Below, one piece after another: positions 8,487 through 17,043 of a DNA stretch of 34,222 bases. The notes under the pieces were generated by a model that saw only the letters and a program-made list of their open reading frames with translations, was not told where the DNA came from and ran no database searches. This DNA comes from Crocinitomicaceae bacterium (GTDB taxonomy: Bacteria; Bacteroidota; Bacteroidia; Flavobacteriales_D; Crocinitomicaceae): contig JALRKF010000148.1 in the NCBI GenBank assembly GCA_023254905.1, positions 1-34,222 of the forward strand. Reading direction: 5' to 3'. The translations under genes were made by a program, and so were the position numbers. Position 1 is the first letter of the stretch; each line of letters begins with the position of its first letter.

Positions 8487-9662
8487 ATGAGTTGGTGGAC
8501 ACCTAATATTGATCAAAATTTTACTTTTTACGAAAAAGCGAGATTCATTTTACTTTGGAGATATTCCTTGATTTTTATTACTACCCTGCCTATCCTGGCC
8601 TTACTGAATTTAGACCTTGACATTAGGGCCTCAATAATTTTTTCTGTTCTATTGTGTATTGCCGTATTTGCCCTCTACTTTCTTCACAAATTCAAGCGAA
8701 CACAACCAATGTTTTGGTTATTCATTATTTCCGCTTCTTCAGGTCTTATTTACTCAATGTATTCATTAAAGAGCACTTTACATTATTCTGATTTCGTCTG
8801 GATTCTATGCATTATATTACTCGCATTTATTGGAGTAAAGTACATATATGCTCTAATTATTGTCGGTGTATACACATCAGTAATTGCTCACTTCATTTTC
8901 TTTGAGCTCAATGAGCATTTGGCTTCTTTACATATTAGAAACAATGCTGAGTTGATTTCTTTAATTATCGAAATATTACTTGCCTTCATCATTATGTGTA
9001 CTTTGATAGATCAAAACATAAAATTTCAGTCTTACTCATTTTCTGAACTCAAAAAAACTAATGAAATTCTAGAAAGAAGAAATCAAGAAAATGTTACTCT
9101 CTTAAAAGAAATACACCACCGGGTTAAAAACAACCTTCAAATTGTAGTAAGTCTTTTAAGATTGCAGCGAGAGAAACAACACACCAACTCGGATCGAGAT
9201 GCACTTGGTGACGCAATTAAAAGAGTCATGTCAATTAGTTTAATCCACAATAAACTATACTCATCCAATGAATTATCAAAGATTATGTTCGATGAATATG
9301 TCAGGAGTTTGATAGATGAAATTTCATCTTTCCACTTGGGAACGAAACAAATCAATTTGGACCTCAACAATGAAATTGAGAACGTTGAGTTGAACGCTAT
9401 GATTCCTTTAGGTCTAATAATTAATGAACTTCTTACCAATTCGATAAAACATTCTCCGATAGAAAATGCTTCAATTGATATTAAGATGACATTCAAAATT
9501 ACCGATGAAAAGCTCTTGCAGTTTACCTATGTTGATAATGGTGTATGGAGGGATAAAGATCAATCTGGATTGGGGTTAGAACTGATAGATTCACTTAGTG
9601 ACCAACTCGAGGGTGAGCTCGAAAGAGAAGGATCTCAATTCGAACTAAAATTCAAAATTTAA
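8487..9662 (+). CDS. Membrane sensor histidine kinase, HisKA_2 type
   Basis: A 391-residue kinase. Residues about 20-175 contain roughly six hydrophobic spans (for example 25-42, 49-66, 76-92, 104-122, 123-140, 156-173) and form a membrane sensor with almost no extracytoplasmic domain. A short coiled linker leads to the HisKA_2 phospho-acceptor motif KEIHHRVKNNLQIV (H210/H211), with LRLQ and ISLIHNKLY downstream as expected of this subfamily. HATPase_c has the N-box LIINELLTNSIKHS (310-323), the D-box YVDNGVW (348-354) and GLGLELI (361-367). HisKA_2 kinases usually pair with a separate receiver-containing protein; none is adjacent, so this is an orphan kinase. A TATCTTTA element lies only 7 bp before the ATG, so the mRNA could have an extremely short leader. 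Confidence 0.9.
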   Translation: MSWWTPNIDQNFTFYEKARFILLWRYSLIFITTLPILALLNLDLDIRASIIFSVLLCIAVFALYFLHKFKRTQPMFWLFIISASSGLIYSMYSLKSTLHYSDFVWILCIILLAFIGVKYIYALIIVGVYTSVIAHFIFFELNEHLASLHIRNNAELISLIIEILLAFIIMCTLIDQNIKFQSYSFSELKKTNEILERRNQENVTLLKEIHHRVKNNLQIVVSLLRLQREKQHTNSDRDALGDAIKRVMSISLIHNKLYSSNELSKIMFDEYVRSLIDEISSFHLGTKQINLDLNNEIENVELNAMIPLGLIINELLTNSIKHSPIENASIDIKMTFKITDEKLLQFTYVDNGVWRDKDQSGLGLELIDSLSDQLEGELEREGSQFELKFKI

Positions 9663-9708
9663 ACAAACAATTTCTATTTTTTGAAAATAGTTGTCTTAAT
9701 GAAAGCAC

Positions 9709-9716
9709 TATATTTG
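9709..9716 (+). promoter_or_regulatory. Candidate -7 box (TATATTTG) for prfC
   Basis: TATATTTG matches TAnnTTTG exactly and lies 20 bp upstream of the prfC ATG. The nearest TTG upstream (9691-9693) gives a 15-bp spacer, slightly shorter than usual, and a T-run ending in TTG gives 25 bp, so the -33 element is uncertain. Confidence 0.45.
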
Positions 9717-9735
9717 CCTCTCTGATAGCCGAGAT

Positions 9736-11334
9736 ATGAGTAATGAAAGAGAAATTGAAAGAAGAAGGACATTCGGGATCATTTCTCATCCCGATGCTGG
9801 TAAAACCACATTAACAGAAAAATTACTTCTATTTGGAGGTGCAATTCAATCTGCAGGTGCAGTCAAAAACAATAAGATCAAAAAAACTGCAACTTCTGAT
9901 TTTATGGAGATTGAGAAGCAAAGAGGTATTTCTGTCGCTACTTCCGTAATGGCTTTCAATTATTTGGATAAGCAAATCAATATTCTAGACACCCCCGGAC
10001 ACAAGGATTTTGCTGAGGATACATTTAGAACACTAACAGCTGTTGACAGCGTAATATTGGTTATTGATGTTGCAAACGGAGTTGAGGCACAAACAGAGCG
10101 TCTTATGGAAGTTTGTCGAATGCGAAATACCCCTGTTATCATTTTCATTAATAAGCTTGACCGTGATGGAAAAGAATCGTTCGATCTTTTGGATGAGCTA
10201 GAATCAAAACTTAATATTGGTGTAAGACCTTTGACTTGGCCAATTGGAATGGGTGATCGATTTAAAGGTGTTTACAACCTTTATAACAAAAGCCTTAATT
10301 TATTTTCACCGAACAAAACAGGTATATCAGACGATATTCAATCAATCGAGAATCTTGATTCTCCTGAGCTAGAAGAATTGATAGGTACAGATGCTGCTGA
10401 GGAATTACAAGAGGAAGTTGAAATGATTGAAGGAGTTTATGATGAATTTGATAGAAAAAGATATCTAGACGGAGAAGTTGCTCCGATTTTCTTTGGATCG
10501 GCTGTTAATAATTTTGGTGTTCAGGAGCTATTGAATACTTTCTGCGAGATATCCCCTTTTCCTAGAGGTCGTGATACAGATACAGGGCCTGTAGAACCTT
10601 CAGACAAGAAATTCTCAGGATTTGTTTTCAAAATTCATGCGAATCTTGATCCGAAACATCGAGACCGTATCGCATTCTTGCGAATTGTATCAGGAAAGTT
10701 TGAAAGAAATAAATTTTATAATCATGTTCGTTTGGGAAAGAAATTGAAATTTCCAAATCCAACCTCTTTCATGGCACAAGATAAAAGTGTCATTGATGAA
10801 GCATATCCAGGAGATGTGGTTGGTCTTTACGACTCAGGTAATTTTAAAATAGGAGACACATTGAGCGAGGGTGAAACGTATACATTTAAAGGAATCCCCT
10901 CATTTTCACCCGAAATATTTATGGAACTTGAAAATCTAGACCCCCTCAAGTCCAAGCAACTTGACAAGGGTATAAAACAGTTAATGGATGAAGGAGTAGC
11001 TCAACTTTTCATTCAACAACCAGGTAATAGGAAAATTGTCGGTACCGTTGGTCAACTTCAATTTGAAGTAATTAATTACCGTCTCGAGCACGAGTACGGT
11101 GCTAAATGTCGATTTGTACCAAGAAATTATCATAAGGCTTGCTGGATTACAAGCGATAATGAGCAAAATTTAGAAGATTTCAAACGTGCAAAATCACAAC
11201 ATATCGCTAGAGACAAAGATGACAACCTTGTATTTTTAGCTGAAACACCCTTCTTGCTTCAAATGGCCGAACAAGATTACCGGGAAATTACATTCCATAA
11301 AACATCAGAATTTAAGCTTGAAATGAATTCCTAA
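9736..11334 (+). CDS. prfC: Peptide chain release factor 3
   Basis: A 532-residue translational GTPase. G1 is HPDAGKTT (18-25), G2 lies in the [11 protein letters not shown] region (62-72), G3 is DTPGHKDF (85-92) and G4 is NKLDRD (139-144). The [17 protein letters not shown] block is diagnostic of RF3 rather than EF-G, as is the length and the C-terminal domain with [12 protein letters not shown]3 removes RF1/RF2 from the ribosome after peptide release in the cytoplasm. It has its own promoter candidate and is convergent with the porX operon, 17 bp away. No odd residues are visible. Confidence 0.97.
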   Translation: MSNEREIERRRTFGIISHPDAGKTTLTEKLLLFGGAIQSAGAVKNNKIKKTATSDFMEIEKQRGISVATSVMAFNYLDKQINILDTPGHKDFAEDTFRTLTAVDSVILVIDVANGVEAQTERLMEVCRMRNTPVIIFINKLDRDGKESFDLLDELESKLNIGVRPLTWPIGMGDRFKGVYNLYNKSLNLFSPNKTGISDDIQSIENLDSPELEELIGTDAAEELQEEVEMIEGVYDEFDRKRYLDGEVAPIFFGSAVNNFGVQELLNTFCEISPFPRGRDTDTGPVEPSDKKFSGFVFKIHANLDPKHRDRIAFLRIVSGKFERNKFYNHVRLGKKLKFPNPTSFMAQDKSVIDEAYPGDVVGLYDSGNFKIGDTLSEGETYTFKGIPSFSPEIFMELENLDPLKSKQLDKGIKQLMDEGVAQLFIQQPGNRKIVGTVGQLQFEVINYRLEHEYGAKCRFVPRNYHKACWITSDNEQNLEDFKRAKSQHIARDKDDNLVFLAETPFLLQMAEQDYREITFHKTSEFKLEMNS

Positions 11335-11351
11335 TAATATTTCAGAAGAAA

Positions 11352-11792
11352 TCACATCCAGATCTTTTTGAACTGAATCTTCTTTTTAACGTGATCAACG
11401 GTGCACTCAACATGCTCTATACCATTGGTGAGTATCAACTTTTTCACCCCAAGTTCATTGTTGTATTGTGCTGCCTGATTCAATACATCATTTGATAAGG
11501 AGACTGTTGTAGCCTTACATTCAATCAAGACCTCGGGAATTCCATTCTCATTGAAAACAACAATATCAGCTCTTCGCTTTAGTCCGTTATATCTCAGGTC
11601 GTACTCTACGGCCATTAATCCTTTCTTTTTTCCCTCAACCGATATTAAATAATTTAAAACATGTTGTCTAACCCACTCTTCAGGTGTGCAGACGATATAC
11701 TTATTTCGAACAAGACATTTTACATGTACAACTCCTGATTTTCGTGATAAGTTTAAGGGTGCATTGGGAAGATTTAAAGGAATAATTGTCAT
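11352..11792 (-). CDS. Nuclease-fold protein of the HsdR N-terminal type (PD-(D/E)XK-like)
   Basis: A 146-residue protein resembling the stand-alone 'type I restriction enzyme R protein N-terminus' family found throughout Bacteroidota. A helical segment (TPEEWVRQHVLNYLI) precedes D76 in RRADIVVF and then E91-x-K93 in VLIECKA, the D...ExK pattern of the PD-(D/E)XK nuclease superfamily, with a conserved NQAAQYN helix. No helicase or methylase genes are nearby, so it is not part of a restriction system; its role is unknown and might be DNA repair or end processing (inference). It is the last gene of the porX-tsaE-ald operon, and its ATG overlaps the ald stop by 4 bp, which suggests translational coupling. 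Confidence 0.82.
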   Translation of the reverse strand: MTIIPLNLPNAPLNLSRKSGVVHVKCLVRNKYIVCTPEEWVRQHVLNYLISVEGKKKGLMAVEYDLRYNGLKRRADIVVFNENGIPEVLIECKATTVSLSNDVLNQAAQYNNELGVKKLILTNGIEHVECTVDHVKKKIQFKKIWM

Positions 11793-13012
11793 TTCATTCC
11801 CATCAATAGTAATTCAATATCCTTGTAGTCTAATCCAAATACTTTACCAAGGACTTCATTTGTTAATATTCCTTTGTACATATAAACGCCACTTCTAAAG
11901 CCTTTATCGCTCTGAATAAGCTCCTTGCATCCCCCTTTGTTGCCCATGTTAACAAGAGTAGGAGAAAAAATATTTGACAAAGCAAAGGAAGCAGTTCTTG
12001 ATACCCTCGAGGCTATATTCGGAACACAATAATGAATAACACCGTTCTCTACGAATGTTGGTTGATCGTGATTCGTAATTCTTGAAGTTTCAAAACAACC
12101 ACCTTGGTCGATACTAATATCAACAATTACCGAACCTCGTTTCATATTCTGAACCATTTTTTCGGTTACTACACAGGGAGTTCTACCCAAGGGTGCTCTG
12201 AGTGCTCCAATCACAACATCCGCTCGCATCAATGCTTTAGCTAACACTTTCGGTTGAATAACAGAAGTATATACTCTACTGCCTAAATCGTTTTGGAGTC
12301 TTCTCAGCCTGTACAAGGAATCATCGAAAACTTTGACAGATGCACCTAATCCTAAGGCAGAGCGTGACGCATACTCACCAACTGTACCTGCTCCTATTAC
12401 CACTACTTCAGTTGGTTGAACACCTGCTATCCCACCAAGCATCATACCTTTCCCATTATTAAAACCTGACAAAAGCTCGCCCGCTACCAAGATTGATGTT
12501 GTTCCTGCAATTTCCCCCATAGTTCGAACGACAGAGAAAACACCACTCTCATCACGAATATAATCCCACGCAATAGCAGTTACCTTCTTTCTGCTGAGTT
12601 CTTGTAGAATTTTTTTTGGCTGTATCGATATTTGTAACGCAGAAATGACTGTCTGTCCACCTGGAAGAAGATCGACCTCTTCATCCACAAGTGGTGCCAC
12701 TTTGAAAATGATGTCACACTTAAAAATATCCTCTCTATTATGGCAAATTTCAGCTCCAGCCTCACTGTAATCTCTATCTGAAAAATTTGCTCCTTCCCCT
12801 GCTTTTGCCTCTACACGAACCCTATGTCCATTGGCAACAAGAACAGATACAGTTTCGGGCACAAGCGCTACCCTGCGCTCTTGATAAGATGTCTCTTTAG
12901 GGATTCCAATAAATAAGCTACCTTTCTTTTTAGCTACTTCTAGCATCTCCTCTTTAGGCAACAAACTTCCTTGAGCCATGAGATGTTTCAGCAATTCCGG
13001 ATCTGTGATCAT
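11789..13012 (-). CDS. ald: Alanine dehydrogenase / transhydrogenase-alpha family protein
   Basis: A 407-residue member of the alanine dehydrogenase/PNT family. After a roughly 30-residue N-terminal extension comes GIPKETSYQERRVAL (R46/R47, equivalent to the substrate-binding Arg), then FKVAPL with K104. The NAD-binding Rossmann motif GAGTVGEYA is at 207-215, and VDISIDQGGCFE carries the Asp equivalent to the catalytic-site Asp of classic alanine dehydrogenases. By my own alignment from memory, the substrate-binding His of the classic enzymes (the YLHLA motif) falls at SALQ, so a Gln (Q127) seems to replace it. The name therefore describes the family; pyruvate/alanine activity is likely but not assured. 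It sits in the middle of an operon, with 4-bp overlaps on both sides. Confidence 0.87.
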   Translation of the reverse strand: MITDPELLKHLMAQGSLLPKEEMLEVAKKKGSLFIGIPKETSYQERRVALVPETVSVLVANGHRVRVEAKAGEGANFSDRDYSEAGAEICHNREDIFKCDIIFKVAPLVDEEVDLLPGGQTVISALQISIQPKKILQELSRKKVTAIAWDYIRDESGVFSVVRTMGEIAGTTSILVAGELLSGFNNGKGMMLGGIAGVQPTEVVVIGAGTVGEYASRSALGLGASVKVFDDSLYRLRRLQNDLGSRVYTSVIQPKVLAKALMRADVVIGALRAPLGRTPCVVTEKMVQNMKRGSVIVDISIDQGGCFETSRITNHDQPTFVENGVIHYCVPNIASRVSRTASFALSNIFSPTLVNMGNKGGCKELIQSDKGFRSGVYMYKGILTNEVLGKVFGLDYKDIELLLMGMK

Positions 13013-13428
13013 TTATCTATAGTTAGTGTACGGCTTCCAACTTCGTCAACACTAATATACGACCAAATCGTGTTATGTGGCAACAGATCTTTAACTTTTT
13101 CGGGCCATTCGATGAAACAGATGTTATCGCCATACACCATTTCCTCCAACCCTATGTCGAGTGCCTCCAACTCATCATTTATCCGATACAAATCGAAGTG
13201 ATAGATCTTACCATACATTTCAGTATCGTAAACATTTACAAGAGAATAGGTCGGTGATCCTTCAAAATCCCTCACGCCCATTGCTTTCAATAATCCGAGT
13301 ATAAACGTAGTCTTCCCCGCTCCCATCCGTGCATCAAAGGCAAATATTTTTCTATGCCCAACTTCATCAAGAAACTCTAGGGCGGCATTAGGAATATCCT
13401 CAATTGTTGGGATTGTTAACTTAATCAT
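13009..13428 (-). CDS. tsaE: tRNA threonylcarbamoyladenosine biosynthesis ATPase TsaE
   Basis: A 139-residue P-loop ATPase with the Walker A ARMGAGKTTF (about 35-44), the SPTYSLVNVYDT switch region and IYHFDLYRI, plus FIEWPEKVKDLLP, all landmarks of TsaE (YjeE). It works with TsaB and TsaD in making the t6A37 modification of ANN-decoding tRNAs. The length is typical. It is the second gene in the porX operon, its ATG overlapping the porX stop by 4 bp and its own stop overlapping the ald start by 4 bp. Confidence 0.95.
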   Translation of the reverse strand: MIKLTIPTIEDIPNAALEFLDEVGHRKIFAFDARMGAGKTTFILGLLKAMGVRDFEGSPTYSLVNVYDTEMYGKIYHFDLYRINDELEALDIGLEEMVYGDNICFIEWPEKVKDLLPHNTIWSYISVDEVGSRTLTIDK

Positions 13429-14966
13429 TTCGCATTCAATTCAACGTAAGGAATTAAAACTTCCTCTAAAGATACACCTCCATGTTGAAATGTATTGGCA
13501 TAATAATTCACATAATAATTGTAATTATTCGGATAAACGAAGAAATGATCTTCTAATGTGAACACGAAATTAGAACTAAAGCTGGACCGAGGTAAGTATG
13601 CTTCAGAAGGTTCTTTTACCTCGAAAACTTCTTTTTCATTATAAGTGAGATTCTTTCCTACTTTGTAGCGCAAATTTGTATTAGTACTCTTTTGACCTAT
13701 TATTTTAACAGGATTATTCACTCTGACTGTCCCATGATCAGTCGTAATAATCAGTCTCCTTCCTGCTTCTGATATTTTCTTTAAAATATCATGTAATGGA
13801 CTGTGCTCAAACCATGAAATAGTTAAAGAACGATATGCAGCTTCGTCATCTGCTAGTTCTCTTATCACTTCCATTTCCGTTCGCGCATGAGAAAGCATAT
13901 CTACAAAATTGTAAACGATCATATTCAATTCATTATCAAGTAACTGGTTAAAATTGTCTACAAGTTTTTTCCCTCCATTTAAGTTTGTGATCTTGTTGTA
14001 TGTCCATTTGACATTTTTACCAAGTCTTTTAAGATTCTGCTCAAGTAATTCCCTTTCATAATTGTTTTTACCTCCTTCTTCATCCTCTCCAATCCATAAT
14101 TTTGGATATTTCTTCTGGATTTCTGAAGGCATTAAACCGGCAAAAAAAGCATTTCTAGCATACTGCGTAGTCGTTGGTAAAATTGAAAAAATGATTTCCT
14201 CGTTATCAATCGTAAAATACTTTGAAATAATTGGTCGTAAAACTTTCCATTGATCATATCTCAAATTATCAATTACAAGAACAAAGGGCTTTTGATCTAA
14301 TTGAGAACTAATCCTATCCTTGAAAAGTGTATGTATCATTTGAGGGCTATCCTCCACCCCATTCAACCAATTCAAATAGTTCTCCTCTATATATCTACAA
14401 AACTGCTTATTTGCCTCCTTCTTTTGCATGGATAATATCTCAGACATACCACTATCCTCCACGCTTTCCAACTCTAATTCCCAATAAACCAATTGTTCAT
14501 ACGTTTCTAACCACTCCTCAGTATCCAACCTAGAATTTAGCTTCATTCCCAACTCTCTGAACTCCTGTTGATAATCCGAGTTAGTCTTTTGTGAAACTAA
14601 TTTGCTCTTATCAAGATTCTTTTTGATCGAAAGGAGTATTTGGTTAGGGTTCACTGGTTTAATAAGGTAATCAGCAATATTGCTTCCTATAGCTTCCTCC
14701 ATAATGTACTCCTCTTCACTCTTGGTTATCATTACTATAGGAATCTGAGGTCTAATCTTCTTTATCCTTGTCAATGCCTCTAAACCACTGATACCGGGCA
14801 TGTTTTCGTCCAAAAAGATAATGTCAAATATCTCCCCAGAACATTTCTCCACAGCGGATGCACCATTGTTCACAGATTCTACCTCATAACCCTTAGATTC
14901 GAGAAAGAGAATATGTGGTTTCAATAAGTCAATTTCGTCGTCCGCCCAAAGAATCTTTACTTGCAT
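13425..14966 (-). CDS. porX: PorX: response regulator with PglZ phosphodiesterase-fold effector, T9SS regulator
   Basis: A 513-residue protein. The receiver (1-120) has D9-D10, phospho-acceptor D53 (FLDENMP), T81 and K103. A helical linker (about 125-200) leads to a PglZ domain of the alkaline-phosphatase superfamily. Probable metal ligands are D233 (VIDNLRYDQW), a Thr in the TTTQYARNA block (265-267), D356 and H360 (FVDMLSHAR), D410-H411 (TTDHGT) and H495 (FQHGG). This architecture is that of PorX, which with the kinase PorY controls type IX secretion genes in Porphyromonas and relatives; the published zinc-dependent activity on oligonucleotides depends on these residues. All are present here. 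porX is first in a four-gene operon with tsaE, ald and a nuclease-fold protein. No porY is in the window, as is usual. Confidence 0.93.
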   Translation of the reverse strand: MQVKILWADDEIDLLKPHILFLESKGYEVESVNNGASAVEKCSGEIFDIIFLDENMPGISGLEALTRIKKIRPQIPIVMITKSEEEYIMEEAIGSNIADYLIKPVNPNQILLSIKKNLDKSKLVSQKTNSDYQQEFRELGMKLNSRLDTEEWLETYEQLVYWELELESVEDSGMSEILSMQKKEANKQFCRYIEENYLNWLNGVEDSPQMIHTLFKDRISSQLDQKPFVLVIDNLRYDQWKVLRPIISKYFTIDNEEIIFSILPTTTQYARNAFFAGLMPSEIQKKYPKLWIGEDEEGGKNNYERELLEQNLKRLGKNVKWTYNKITNLNGGKKLVDNFNQLLDNELNMIVYNFVDMLSHARTEMEVIRELADDEAAYRSLTISWFEHSPLHDILKKISEAGRRLIITTDHGTVRVNNPVKIIGQKSTNTNLRYKVGKNLTYNEKEVFEVKEPSEAYLPRSSFSSNFVFTLEDHFFVYPNNYNYYVNYYANTFQHGGVSLEEVLIPYVELNAK

Positions 14967-14989
14967 CTGCGGTTATTTTTATAGATTTG
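14961..14989 (+). promoter_or_regulatory. Promoter of the HD phosphohydrolase gene (TTG-18-TAGATTTG)
   Basis: TTG at 14961-14963 and TAGATTTG at 14982-14989 are separated by 18 bp, matching the Bacteroidota -33/-7 promoter arrangement. The -33 part lies inside the first codons of the divergent porX. Transcription would start near 14996. This argues that the upstream open frame antisense to porX is not translated and that the gene starts at or near TTG 15014. Confidence 0.55.
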
Positions 14990-15013
14990 ATAATAATTTT
15001 TAAATGTATTCAA

Positions 15014-16255
15014 TTGCAATCAAAAGTCAATACGAATAACAAGAAGAAAATAATAAACGACCCAGTTTATGGTTTTATTTCAATTCCAATAGAGATAATT
15101 TTTGACGTAATTGAACATCCCTACTTTCAGCGTCTTCGACGAATTAAACAACTTGGTCTTACCGACCTTGTTTACCCCGGCGCATTACACACACGATTTC
15201 ACCACGTGATTGGAGCTACTCACTTGATGAACAAGGCTATAGCTACGATACGCAGAAAGGGTAATGAAATAACAAATGAAGAAGAAAAAGCGGTTTTACT
15301 CGCGATACTCCTGCATGACATTGGTCATGGTCCTTTTAGCCACGCACTTGAACACGACATCGTAACTGGTGTTAGTCATGAAGTTATATCAGGATTTTTT
15401 ATTGAAAGATTAAGTCAAGAGTTTGATGGTGAATTAGACCTAACATTGAAGATCTTTCAAAACACTTATCACAAACCATTCTTACATCAACTGGTATCAA
15501 GTCAATTAGATATGGATAGAATGGATTATCTAAACCGTGATAGCTTCTACACGGGCGTGAGTGAAGGGGTAATTGGTAGTGACCGAATTATCGAGATGTT
15601 GGATGTAAAAGATGGAAACCTCGTTCTAGAAGAGAAAGGAATATACTCGATAGAAAAATTCATAGTTGCGAGAAGGCTTATGTATTGGCAAGTTTATTTG
15701 CACAAAACAGTAGTTGCTGCTGAGTTCATGTTAATTCATACACTCCGTCGTGCAAAAGAATTAGTGCAGAATGGAGAGGAACTTTTTGCGAGCCCTTCCT
15801 TAATGTATTTTTTAAAAAACAAGATCGGAATTGAAGACTTTAACAAAGACAATGAAACTCTAGAGAGATTTGCTGATTTGGATGATTATGACATCTGGGG
15901 CGCTATAAAAGTTTGGCAGATGTCGGAGGATATCATTTTGAGAGAATTATCTCAACGGTTAATTGATAGAGAATTATTCAAAATTGAAGTATCAAAGAGT
16001 CCTTTCTCTAAAGATCGTATTAAAGAAATTAACGCTAGCGTAATGGATGGCTTAAATCTGAATGAAGAGCAAGCTAGCTATTTCGTACATTCATACCAAT
16101 TGAGAAATAATGCATACAACGAGGATAAGGAAAATATCAACTTATTATTCAAGGATGGATCAATTTTAGATGTTTCCAAGGCTTCAGATAATTTGAATAT
16201 CTCTGCTCTCTCCAAACCAGTTGAGAAATACTTTCTTAGCTACCCTATTTTCTAG
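15014..16255 (+). CDS. HD superfamily phosphohydrolase (SAMHD1/dGTPase-like)
   Basis: The N-terminus KKKIINDPVYGFISIP and the following PYFQRLRRIKQLGL block are characteristic of the COG1078 HD phosphohydrolases. The metal-binding residues are H in RFHHVIGATH, then HD in LLHDIGHGPFSHALEH, and a later D in QLDMDRMDYLNRDSF. Relatives hydrolyse dNTPs or other nucleotides; the substrate here is not known. No ATG is in frame near the expected start. I choose TTG 15014, which gives MQSKVNTNNKKKIINDPVYG and lies about 18 bp after the predicted transcription start. The frame is open further upstream, but that part is antisense to porX and precedes the promoter. It is convergent with the next gene, with a single base between stop codons. 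Confidence 0.9.
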   Translation: MQSKVNTNNKKKIINDPVYGFISIPIEIIFDVIEHPYFQRLRRIKQLGLTDLVYPGALHTRFHHVIGATHLMNKAIATIRRKGNEITNEEEKAVLLAILLHDIGHGPFSHALEHDIVTGVSHEVISGFFIERLSQEFDGELDLTLKIFQNTYHKPFLHQLVSSQLDMDRMDYLNRDSFYTGVSEGVIGSDRIIEMLDVKDGNLVLEEKGIYSIEKFIVARRLMYWQVYLHKTVVAAEFMLIHTLRRAKELVQNGEELFASPSLMYFLKNKIGIEDFNKDNETLERFADLDDYDIWGAIKVWQMSEDIILRELSQRLIDRELFKIEVSKSPFSKDRIKEINASVMDGLNLNEEQASYFVHSYQLRNNAYNEDKENINLLFKDGSILDVSKASDNLNISALSKPVEKYFLSYPIF

Positions 16256-16256
16256 A

Positions 16257-16919
16257 CTATTGCTTACTCAATTTTCCGGACTTCCAATCCTCCAACAACT
16301 TAGCCCAAGCATACGGATTTAAAAGATTATTGCCAGGCAATTGACCCTTGGTGTAGAGTGCAGTATTCATCTGATTCCTTGTGTAAGCATACGATAATCC
16401 TGCATCGGTTTCGAGCCGAGCTGCAATAAATGCTAGACTCTCACCTGATAACTGACGCTGTGCTCTTCTTAACGCATCATCATAAGGATCCATTTCCATA
16501 AAAGCTTTTGCGAATTCCTCCCTGCTCGGCCATGGGTAAACCTCTACTTCAGGTAATTGAAGGGTGTCTGATTCCAACATATGAATTATGGAATATCTTT
16601 TCTCTGTAAGCGTATCGGGAACAATAAATGTAGATGTTCTGTAACCGTAATAACGAAAGAAAAGTGTGTCACCTGGCATAGTAACAAGGGAAAAGAAGCC
16701 GTAATAATCCGAAATAACTCCCCTTCTCTGTGTTCTATCGTACACCGTAGTATAAGGCGCTGGTTCAAGAGTGTTCTCGGCAATAACTACTCCTGATAAT
16801 TGAATCAGAAGACTATCATTATTGGCTATATCCTGAGCCTTAGATCTAACCGAAATTAAAGCCAATATTATCAAAATTATATTTCGAATAAAACCCATAT
16901 TTACAACAATTCTAATCAT
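16257..16919 (-). CDS. Secreted protein with carboxypeptidase-regulatory-like domain
   Basis: A 220-residue exported protein. A signal peptide (about residues 8-29) ends in RSKAQ, a likely signal peptidase I site; M8 is an alternative start. Residues about 40-115 look like a CarboxypepD_reg-like beta domain: IQLSGVVIAENTLEPAPYTTVYD, RRGVISDYYGFFSLV and GDTLFFRYYGYR match the standard 'variant added to outer-membrane proteins' pattern of Bacteroidota. The C-terminal third (EFAKAFMEMDPYDDALRRAQ, then AYTRNQMNTALY) is a helical extension often found with this domain. No TonB plug or barrel follows, so it is a short stand-alone form. It is probably periplasmic or cell-surface; function unknown. 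Confidence 0.82.
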   Translation of the reverse strand: MIRIVVNMGFIRNIILIILALISVRSKAQDIANNDSLLIQLSGVVIAENTLEPAPYTTVYDRTQRRGVISDYYGFFSLVTMPGDTLFFRYYGYRTSTFIVPDTLTEKRYSIIHMLESDTLQLPEVEVYPWPSREEFAKAFMEMDPYDDALRRAQRQLSGESLAFIAARLETDAGLSYAYTRNQMNTALYTKGQLPGNNLLNPYAWAKLLEDWKSGKLSKQ

Positions 16920-16976
16920 TTAAAACGATAGCTTGTTTCAATTAAGATTCTTTAACAATTCCTTAGTGCCATAGAA

Positions 16977-17009
16977 TTGAACATATTACACAAATATTTG
17001 CTAAATTTG
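16977..17009 (+). promoter_or_regulatory. Candidate guaB promoter (TTG-22-TAAATTTG)
   Basis: TTG at 16977-16979 and TAAATTTG at 17002-17009 are 22 bp apart, within the range for Bacteroidota promoters. The expected transcription start is near 17016, leaving a leader of about 28 bp before the guaB ATG. Confidence 0.5.
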
Positions 17010-17043
17010 CAGGAATTTATTTCATCACAAATAGGTTCAAAAT

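Noticed and set aside
11352-11792. Possible restriction-modification or defence system suggested by the HsdR-N-type protein
   Set aside because: No helicase, methyltransferase or specificity gene is near, and the protein is a common stand-alone family in Bacteroidota embedded in a housekeeping operon.
14915-15013. N-terminal extension of the HD phosphohydrolase starting at 14915
   Set aside because: It is antisense to the first porX codons, precedes the TAGATTTG promoter and does not resemble the family's N-terminus.
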